Of a stretch of DNA of 64,000 nt, positions 56,603 to 64,000 are shown in pieces (position 1 is the stretch's first letter; each line of letters starts with the position of its first letter). The notes below the pieces were generated by a model that saw only the letters and a list, made by a program, of their open reading frames with translations, was not told the DNA's origin and made no database searches. The DNA comes from Hydnum rufescens UP504 (taxonomy: Eukaryota; Basidiomycota; Agaricomycetes; Cantharellales; Hydnaceae): contig MU128926.1 of assembly GCA_014904985.1 (NCBI GenBank), positions 84,644 to 148,643 of the forward strand, written 5' to 3'. A program made the translations under genes and the position numbers.

Positions 56603-58679
56603 CTATAATCGTTCAGCCTTGAATCGTGAGATTGGTTTATCCTTTCGTGCAGGTCGGTCGCCCATGCGATCCTTTCGGGCACCATCCTTCGACTCCATCA
56701 CCCGTAAGCCCATTACGCTGGGTCTTGAAGGCCGCGTTCGGTTAGAAGGGCGTCCGAGGTTGGAGGAAGAACAGAGGGCGATCGGAACGTTGAAGAGTCC
56801 GGTACAGGACGCGCTGCCTCCTGCGGTGTGAGGATGACGGATGATAAAGCCTTGGGCAGGGGATGTCTCTGGCCTTGCGTCCCAATTCTGTGTGTGGGTC
56901 TGCAGAGGCCCCGGGGAGACGGATGATGGATTTGACGTGCCAGGAGAAGATAGTCCTGGCTCGTTCTTGAACCGGACGTGCTTCGTACTGGATGATGGTG
57001 ATGGCACTGATATTGGCCAGGGGGAGATGGGGGGCGATTTTCGCTCAACGATGGAGCCATGTCGAGGAGAGGATAGGCGTGGACCAGTAGCAGTTGTTGC
57101 ATTGAAGTCCCTGGGGTTGGATGGTTGAGAGACAGGATTTGGTTGCTCGAGTTTGAAACGGGAGACCTTCTCTGGTGCCAAGGTCTGTTCTGGCGCAGGT
57201 ATCGGCGGGGCAGACGAAGCTGCAATGGTAGGGGATCTGGGTAAAGCTGTGCCGCTGCGCAAACGTTCCGCTACAACAGACAACCCATCCACGGAGAGGG
57301 AGGGTCCGATGTTCACCAATTCGCTATGGTTGATGCCCTGGGTAAATTCATTCTCTATGGCGGACCCAGTACCAGTTTCACCTCGTAAAATCTGGTCGAT
57401 GATACGTTTGCCTTCCTCGCTCAGTTGCGAAAGTTCCTCCTCGTCATCGCTGACGGCGTCATCCGCCGCAATGAGCTTGCCTCCTTCAAGTTTTCCGCGC
57501 TTAATTGCCCCTACCAGTAGAGGGTTCGCCGGAACCAGGTCATGTGCGAGGCGCTCAGATTTGAACTTCGAAACTGACGATCGATATGCTTTAGTATTTG
57601 CGAGATTCGCCTCCAGTGGTACGTTCTGATGCAATCGTGGAGTCGTTACAAGGGACGCAGGTGGAGGATGAAGAAACTAACCTCTTGGTCCCAATCTCCC
57701 GGATGCTTGGTAGTAGAAGCCGCAGGAATAGATGAGGTACCAGACATTGCTTCCCTCAATACACCTTTTCGTTTGTAGTACTCCAAAGTGACCTCTCGTT
57801 GCAGCATGGCCTCGTCCAAGTCCACACCTTGGTCATACCCCAGTTCTGCATCAGCCAGAGGCCCGTCAGCCGCGTGGAGCACACCTGGCTCTTCCACTGG
57901 ATCCGGCGACGGAGGTTCCTCATCATCCGAGTCAGCTCTGTGGCCCGAAACCGAGGAATTCGACGAGGCGCAGCAGGGAGGTTGGGCTGATCCGGTTGAC
58001 GTTCCACGACATTCATGTGCACGGCACGCAGTGATGGCGGCTGGGCATCTCGTAGTCTCCCTGGAACAACGTCGCCCCAGACTGGTTCAGGCTCCTCAAC
58101 GTGTCGGGGTGTCTTAGATGCCGATTTCTTCGGGGTTGAAGAGAGTTTCGCTTGGCGTTCCTCCTCTTCTTCGGCCTCAAGCATGTCCAAAATCCTATCT
58201 CTTTCCCGAATCCTTCGTGCAACCGCTTCCGGATCGAGTGGCAACGATGGTATAGTCCCTTCAGATTGGGGATTGGGAAGGGCAGTCAGCGAACGTGGGG
58301 AAGAGGTTGGAGACACGGGCTCGATGATTTCCACTACAGGCCCCCCATTCTCATTCGAAGCCTAGAGAATACAGGGAGGGAATCTACAATACCCATTTCT
58401 GCAACCGCAGCTCTACTCACCTCGTCATCTCGGCTAATATTGGCTTCACTATCCGTACCATCTAGTAAAATATCGCTCAGTTGATTGGCAAGTTCCTGCA
58501 TTTTTTCAGGAGAGATGGCGTCTGGACTGCCAGTCGATTCAGCACTTTTGGATGCGATCGAAGAAAGAAGTGCAGTCAAAGCTAAGTGCCGTACCGTAAG
58601 CCAATGGAGCCATTGGCCACATGTCCATTCACATGTGCGCACCTAAACGTCGCCTCTCATCCACATTCTGAGCCGCCAT
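56603..58679 (-). CDS. Low-complexity protein with repeated RFKxE motifs (URI/Bud27 C-terminal-like)
   Basis: The start MAAQNVDERRRL (ATG 58677-58679) splices to ALTALLSSIASKSAES and ISPEKMQELANQLSDI, then NENGGPVVEIIEPVSPTSSP, an acidic/basic coiled segment IRERDRILDMLEAEEEEERQ, and a long Ser/Pro-rich disordered region to the stop at 56603. Short motifs of the form [S/V]-[R/K]-F-[K/R]-x-E recur: RFRATEL, SKFKSERL, SRFKLEQ, VRFKNEP, SRFKAERL. Such repeats occur in the C-terminal half (DUF3835) of Bud27/URI proteins, which act in RNA polymerase assembly. The prefoldin domain of true URI was not found, so this could be a related protein with only that tail. Exon joins between 57650 and 57900 are uncertain. 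Confidence 0.6.
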
Positions 58680-58825
58680 CGCGGAGAGCTGGCGGAGTCT
58701 CGTGCGCACGTGACTAAAGAAACAGCATATGCATTACGACGGGCAGTATAAGAAGCGTAGGAAGTATTGTCACAGATATTTTATAGCTACAAAGGGGAAC
58801 TTGGCTTTTTACAGTGTGAAGGCCA

Positions 58826-59564
58826 TTATGCAGCATCTATGGGATCTCGCCCGCGAAGATTTGCGGTAGCAAGACAGCCATTAACAACATCCAGCAGGGT
58901 GGTGTTTTCTAACGCCGCTGCCACGCGTTCCTTGTCATTCAGCTGCTTGTTTACTGCGCAGAACAGAAGTTGAGGGGTGAGTTTTCAGGTGCTGAGAATT
59001 GATCGACGCACGGGCGCTTTCGCTTTGATGACTGCCCTCTTTGACCGTAATATCAACTCTGAACCTAGCCGGTAAACTACGAAGCAATCGCACACGAAGG
59101 GACAGGCCTAGTGATTGTGTCAACTACAAGGGATCCGGCAGTGCAGGGATTATATTCACCTATGAGAGTGGCCATGCCGCAATGTGGAACGGTTGGTGTA
59201 AATCGGACACTGATATGGTTTCCAGAGATCTTTATTTGCTCTGCCGTGACAACTCCCAGTTGCTCAAGAGTAGTGCTTGGGTGTTCAGGATCCGTAATCG
59301 AGCGGAGCAAGTCTGACCACGAATTGAAAGGCGATATAGGCGTAGATGGCATGAATGGCGTCTCCAGCTAAGCGATGCGGCCATTCACTCACCATATATC
59401 TCGTCCTCGTCGATGACTTCTGGGAGATTATCACCCTCTTCGGCCGCATCAATGAACTCCTCTGACGAGTCGATCCAGATGCTCCGCACTTCTCGTCTAA
59501 TATCCTTCTTCGAGGAGAAAATGACCGGGTTCGGGTTGTCCATAGTGGCGGTTGGGATAGGCAT
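58826..59564 (-). CDS. CIA2: CIA2/MIP18 family cytosolic Fe-S assembly protein
   Basis: Targeting component of the cytosolic iron-sulfur assembly complex, which hands Fe-S clusters to nuclear and cytosolic enzymes. Exons read [19 protein letters not shown], an acidic [20 protein letters not shown] and EDEIYG segment, then [34 protein letters not shown] with the reactive Cys of the family, [29 protein letters not shown] and [17 protein letters not shown]. It ends GRDPIDAA at 58826. Length is normal. Two in-frame ATGs near the start (59564 and 59543) are possible; the second gives the family-like MDNPNP start. No lesions. Confidence 0.9.
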
Positions 59565-59629
59565 CACGCACAGCTAGCTACCTTGGGATTATCTTGGCCT
59601 ACTAAGATCGTACCGATGCTTTTGAAGCC

Positions 59630-60183
59630 TCACGTCCGGTAGTAAAAGGATTCGGCCGCGTCAAAATCCGCGGGAAGCACCGAAATTGACGTGGGAATCT
59701 GACCCGTCAGGTAGGCCGCAAAGTGCCGAAACTGCCTTCCTGCACCTGTTTCATCGCTCCTTATGCCCCCAAAGGTATATACCCGCGCGAGCTCGCCTTC
59801 CCCCTTCTCACGCGGCATATAGAGAAAGAACGTTGAATTGGATGTGGAGGAACCCGTCTCCCCACATGCCACACGCGCGAGGACTCGGTTGGCTACTGCA
59901 AGTGGAGTCTCGTCCACCTCCAAAGACAAGCCTGCCTCAAAACTGCACAACGGGGACTCGTCGGGCTCTGGGGCCAAAGCTTCTGGTAAACGTAAAAAAA
60001 TGTGCTTCAGTGTTATCCCATCGTTCGAGGAACGTATTTAGACCTATGTACTTTCAGGGAACCTGAAACTGTTGACCAGGGCAGTCCTCCGGTGGCGGTA
60101 AATGGGAAAGATTTGTGCGTTCTGGGCTCCTTGGGAGCTATACTGGTTTGAATCTCACCCAAACTTTCTAGTGAATCTAACAT
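59630..60183 (-). CDS. Possible small conserved-looking gene, function unknown
   Basis: Minus-strand frame of 115 codons (59630-59977) reads as ordinary protein: SLEVDETPLAVANRVLARVA, FFLYMPREKGEGELARVYTF, GRQFRHFAAYLTGQIP, DFDAAESFYYRT. A likely first exon on the same strand starts at the ATG at 60181-60183 (MLDSLESLGEIQTSIAPKE). The donor and acceptor that would join them in frame are not clean, so either one base is wrong or the model is. The proposed ATG overlaps the proposed ATG of the divergent DCN1-like gene. No family recognised. Confidence 0.35.
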
Positions 60184-61880
60184 GAAGGAGAGGAAATCGT
60201 ACGTTCCTCTCAATCTGCACATGCTTCCCTTGCGTTATTGTTTATGGAGAACCAGGGGTCATACAAGCCCCACCAAGCGTGGTCTGGGAAAATCTAGCAA
60301 GCCCGAACTGTATGTTTCTCGCCCTCGGACATTCGTTCAATGTATCGTGTTCCTTATTTGTTATTCTTTTATTTATGAAACCAGTCCCTTATCCGAAAGT
60401 GCCACGAATGACGATGACAATGGTACATCCATACCCTCGAAGAGAGGGAATGCCACGACTAATTTGCAGAAGATGTCAGTTTACCCCTCCCGCTTCAGTA
60501 GCTCCTCTTAACCTTGACATGATTTTCTGTCCTGACCCAGGGAACTCAAAGGATCTGCAGTGATAAAGCAATCCAAGAAGACACTCGCAACCCCCAAAAC
60601 ACCACACCAGGGGTGGGTTTTTGCCAAAATTGTAATCATGATTTTGATCCAGAGCTCAACCTCTTTGTGTTAAAGCGGTGGACTTGTTTGAGTGCTCCTT
60701 AGCATTCTTTTCTTGCCTTTCCTAATGATCGCTTTTGTTAGAGCCCCTCCTCATTTTCCGAGTCCTCTCTCATTGCGTTCTTCTCCAAATATGCAGATGA
60801 AGAAGCGTCTCTGGATGGGGAACCTCAAACAATCTCACCTGAGGGAATAATGTCTCTTTGCGAAGACGCGGGTATTTCTCTTGAAGGTGTGCGACCTATA
60901 TTGCTCGCGTGGGTTTGCAAGGCAAAAAAGATGGCGAACATCGATAGGGAGGAGTGGATATCTGGATTAGGGGGGATGAGGTACGCCTTGCACGAGTGGA
61001 CCTATATTCTCCTATTCTGGTCATCATCTTGACGACCTAGGATTTTTTGCTGAAAATTGATCCGGTACAGGATTGATACCGTTCCCAAGCTGGCCCTCGC
61101 ACTCTCGGAGATGGAGGATCAACTTTATGCTAAATCACCACCTCCGATTCCAAACGAATCAACCAAGGACCCGTACAGACGTACAAAACTGCGCGAAATC
61201 AAGGCGAACAGAGACGATTCCTTGAAAGATCTCTACCTCTTTGCATTTGAACTCGCTAAGTTGGGGTGCGTGATATTCGTTGTGACCGTGCTATGGGTAG
61301 CGCTAATCCATGGTATTGTGCATGTATAGGACGGCGAGAAATATTGATATAGATGTTAGTCTTATTGTACGACTGGGTTCACTGTTTCCTGACGATGCCA
61401 ATTCCCAATCCTAGACTGCTGTTGCGTTCTGGGGTGTCATTCTTAAGCCGAGGTACCCCCAGATTACCGATTTCATTGCTTATATCGAAGTGATTCACAT
61501 TCTGGTACCTTTGTTCGTTCGTACTCGGTTTCTTACCTATTTGTTTTTTACCCAGGAGATGAACGCGGACGAAAATGCAAGAATGTACAAGGGCGTAACG
61601 AAAGATCTATGGAACATGGTCCGTCGCCAATTTGGGGAAAGTCCTAAAGTTAACGATAGAAGTTCCTGATATGGTCGTTCGTCTTCCTGCAGACCCTACA
61701 ATTCCTGAAGACTGTCAAAGCTGATCTGTCTGATTATGACCCTGAAGCGGTGAGTATCTGGTTCACCTTCAAGTCCTAATCATTTTAGTGTTGGTGACCG
61801 CTCCATTGCTTTACCAGGAGTGGCCAACTACGTTGGATGCGTATGCCGCGTGGAAAAAACAGGGCACCCATGGCCCTTGA
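60182..61880 (+). CDS. DCN1: DCN1-like cullin neddylation factor
   Basis: PONY-domain protein that helps load NEDD8/Rub1 on cullins, hence an activator of SCF-type ligases. The proposed start MKERKS (60182) splices to GHTSPTKRGLGKSSKPEL and a Lys/Ser-rich N-terminus. The conserved part begins IAFFSKYADEEASLDGE, EGIMSLCEDAGISLEGVRP, ILLAWVCKAKKMANIDREEW and ISGLGGM. A splice to RIDTVPKLALALSEMED follows, then KDLYLFAFELAKLG, TAVAFWGVILKPRYPQI, KGVTKDLWNM, and the final WPTTLDAYAAWKK before the stop at 61878-61880. The fold and the WPxxxDxxxxW end match Dcn1/DCUN1D proteins. About nine small exons. The first two exons are less certain than the PONY domain. Confidence 0.85.
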
Positions 61881-62160
61881 AGCATCTCTGCCTATTGTTG
61901 TAGTGCAGCTCGTCGCGCATTTGTGTCCCATTCTTTAGTAGCATGTTAAGGCCCTCGCTTGGCGTCTTTAAAATCTCACCATCTATTGCTCAGACAATAG
62001 ATATATTCATTTAATTATGCCCAGGTCCCACACCCCAGTCCTCGTTTAATACTTCCTTCTGTTATAGATAGGAAAGGACTCCGGGGGGGGACAGGTCCGA
62101 AGACACCAATTCTACATATGAAACGAGGACTGCATGAACGTAGGGCAGAGTTTAGCCACA

Positions 62161-63083
62161 TTATGACGGCAGAGGCGCGGGATCGATCAGTTCTGAGACT
62201 TTTCGCCTCCACGAAACAAGATTGGGCCGATTTAGCACCTCTTCTCGCAGCTGCTTGCTCCCCCCCAAAGCAACGTGTAAATAAGCGAACACCAGGGCAT
62301 CTAGGGCAGTCGGCGCTCTGGAAAATAGGGGGAGTCAAAGAATGTCCAGTGCGATTGCATTCCAATATAACGCACGATGACCCAAGAAACCACTCGTCAT
62401 CACCCAGTCGATCCGAGACGGACTGTATTGCATCACGATATCGAATTAATGTAGTCACAGAGGGGGTAGAGCGTCCCCATATTGGAATCGGAGCTCTGAG
62501 TCCGGGTAGCAGCGGGAGTTGGCGCTGAAACAGAGCAACCAAATCCACAATATTAGGAGTATCCAAGAAATTCTTTATTGAGAAATGATGGGGTATTGAT
62601 ACTGCCTAAAACTCGATAAATTCAGCTACCGTCAGAGGAAATAAACCCTGGATCACGTACCAATGCATTGTGGACTACGCCTTCGAGTAAAGCAATCCAT
62701 GCACGAGACTCATCTCTGGACTGTTCGTCCCGGTACCCTTCAAGTTCATCTAGAGGCGAACGTAGTACTGAATCCACCCAGGCGGGGATCCGTGTTGGAC
62801 CCAGCAAGTCGCCGGTCGGCAAATGAAGAGCAGGTAGCGCGCCATTTATCCCGCCGTCAGGACTAATATCCCAGCGCAACGAAATATTAGTGATACCCCG
62901 AAGTGCGAGGTATGCCTGCCACTTTAAACATTCGACATCTCTACTCAGACGAGGCGACGTGGATAAATTTGGCGAATGAATCCACAAAGTTGGAGATGCG
63001 GGCCGTGACGTTACCGACTGGCCAGGGTACACGTGTAGGGGAAACAGAGCAAATAATTTTCTTAGTGGAGCTGGCATGGTCAT
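62161..63083 (-). CDS. Metaxin/SAM-complex-like mitochondrial import protein
   Basis: Convergent with the DCN1-like gene. The start MTMPAPLRKLFALFPLHVYP (ATG 63081-63083; 63077 also possible) gives the short N-terminal strand, followed by TLWIHSP, LSRDVECLKWQAYLALRG and the LPALHLPTGD and IPAWVDS blocks typical of the thioredoxin-like domain of metaxins (Sam35/Sam37, Tom37). After one intron come FSIKNFLDTPNIVDLV and SDRLGDDEWFLGSS. After another come APTALDALVFAYLHVAL (the helical C-terminal GST-like half with the ALDAxxFAYLH motif) and LVSWRRKVSELID, ending at 62161. About 275 aa, in range for Sam35-type subunits, which insert beta-barrel proteins in the outer mitochondrial membrane. No lesion. 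Confidence 0.85.
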
Positions 63084-63369
63084 CGCGCCGTATGGACTAC
63101 CCATACTGTGCAGTGCTGAGATCCGGGCTCTGCCGCGCCCAGTTCCCACGGACTAACGTGACTGGCCAGGACCGATAACAATGTCTTGGAGATTTCTCAC
63201 TCTCACTGGGACACGACAGGAATCCAAGGTGCAATAAACGGTACCTTAGACCTAGGCTAGTGCTGGGTAGATGACTAGGGGGGTCAAGGGACGACTTTAC
63301 TCATCGTCGAAGTCGATCCCTCCACAGAAATTAATTCGGGCGCACAACACATTATAGACATATAAGGCT
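63084..63369. other. Spacer before GH7 gene, nothing recognised
   Basis: Holds the metaxin 5' side and the 3' flank of the cellobiohydrolase gene, both on the minus strand. Confidence 0.4.
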
Positions 63370-64000
63370 TTAAAATGTCGTACCAATGTCACCGAACTTG
63401 ATATTAGAATAAGTGACGGATGAGCCTGGAGAATTGGCCTCGACGCTGGCAGGCAATCCCGAGCTGGGAGAACACGTCCCTCGTGCAACACCTGGGGTCG
63501 TGACAGACTTCGTGGCAGGATAATCACTGTCAAGCCATAGCATATTTTCCGCGTAGTCATCCCACAGGCTCATCACCAGCACCATTCCTTTGGAGAAGGC
63601 CGTACCCATCCCAGTCAACCCGCCCTTGCTCTCGAAGGAGTTTGTATCGCCGAACGCGGCCTTCTGAGCGTTGCAGAATTGTCTGTGATAGAGTCGTAGG
63701 GAGCCAGACCGGCAATGCTAGTATGGGAGTTCCGGATAACTTTGCCGTTCTGCACGTATAGGCGGCGGATCTCGGAGAGTGCGCCGGTACTGGTATTATC
63801 GACGGTGATGAACTGGGTCACCACGGTGAACTTGGAGCTAGTATCCACGGCGAGACCGCGGCCGTAGAAGGTTGTATTGCCCATACGATACGAGTTGAAA
63901 TCGCAGCCATCCTTATCACATACACCCCCATATCTATTGGAACCATCCCCACAAGCCCGATCCAGAGCAGCGTGTCTGACCGTGGACAGTGCATGCATGA
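63370..64000 (-). CDS. GH7 cellobiohydrolase, C-terminal half, two apparent frameshifts
   Basis: Secreted reducing-end cellobiohydrolase (glycoside hydrolase family 7). Only the last half is in the window; the catalytic ExDxxE motif lies beyond 64000. Recognisable blocks are [40 protein letters not shown] and [20 protein letters not shown], then DSDYPATKS, ending [13 protein letters not shown] at 63370. There is no cellulose-binding module or linker, so the enzyme ends after the catalytic core. An extra G near 63958 breaks the frame just before GDGSNRYGG, and a missing T near 63678 (AATTCTGC where AATTTCTGC is expected) breaks it again before [13 protein letters not shown]. The two changes cancel in length. 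Either homopolymer errors or a dying gene. No intron seen in this part. Confidence 0.85.

Noticed and set aside
56841..58365. Plus-strand frames of 95-158 codons
   Set aside because: Antisense of the RFKxE-motif gene; low-complexity mirrored Ser/Gly content.
59630..59977. Assigning a function to the small minus-strand gene
   Set aside because: It looks protein-like, but no family could be named and the exon join is not clean.

Overview
This window is eukaryotic nuclear DNA from a filamentous basidiomycete, most likely an agaricomycete close to Rhizoctonia/Ceratobasidium. That placement is inferred from many short GT-AG introns, a fused tryptophan synthase, a GH7 cellobiohydrolase, an AA14-like secreted family and a copia retrotransposon; no species marker was seen. 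A 25-base N run (28721-28745) marks a scaffold gap.

1-23 kb is a decaying, segmentally duplicated block. After a partial membrane protein and a broken AA14-like secreted protein gene, a unit repeats three times: a broken minus-strand phosphatidylinositol 4-kinase gene (PIK1 type) lying head-to-head with a plus-strand gene of an unrecognised family (called X here), followed by minus-strand fragments of a MET30/SCON-type F-box/WD40 gene and, in places, of an AMP-dependent CoA ligase. X copies 1 and 3 are intact four-exon genes (357 and 343 aa); copy 2 has three frameshifts. Conserved TATA boxes lie 69-72 bp upstream of each X start.

23.2-36.8 kb is the unusual part. A copia element (325-bp LTRs, TSD AGGGA) sits in a locus made of repeated exon/intron-like modules. 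Each module has a GC-rich hairpin (P2) just upstream of a 5' splice site and a second perfect hairpin (P1) inside a 92-115-nt intron with normal donor, CTAAC-type branch point and acceptor. The modules run outward on both strands from a 651-bp near-perfect palindrome. Both hairpins differ between copies by compensatory changes. The 5' half of the copia element and its flank appear inverted between the N gap and position 33100. A 645-bp solo LTR (TSD CCCGG) lies nearby.

37-42 kb holds more MET30 and CoA-ligase fragments, then the longest MET30-like copy, whose last WD repeats are out of frame.

42-64 kb is ordinary gene-dense fungal DNA: GSK3 kinase, tRNA-Leu(UAA), a CoA-dependent acyltransferase, a GDP-fucose-transporter-like gene head-to-head with an O-fucosyltransferase-like gene, tryptophan synthase, two less characterised genes, CIA2/MIP18 (cytosolic Fe-S assembly), a DCN1-like cullin neddylation factor, a metaxin-like mitochondrial import subunit, and the 3' half of a GH7 cellobiohydrolase carrying two apparent frameshifts. 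These housekeeping genes read through cleanly, so the indels of the left half look like real decay. Intron and start positions were read by eye without transcripts.
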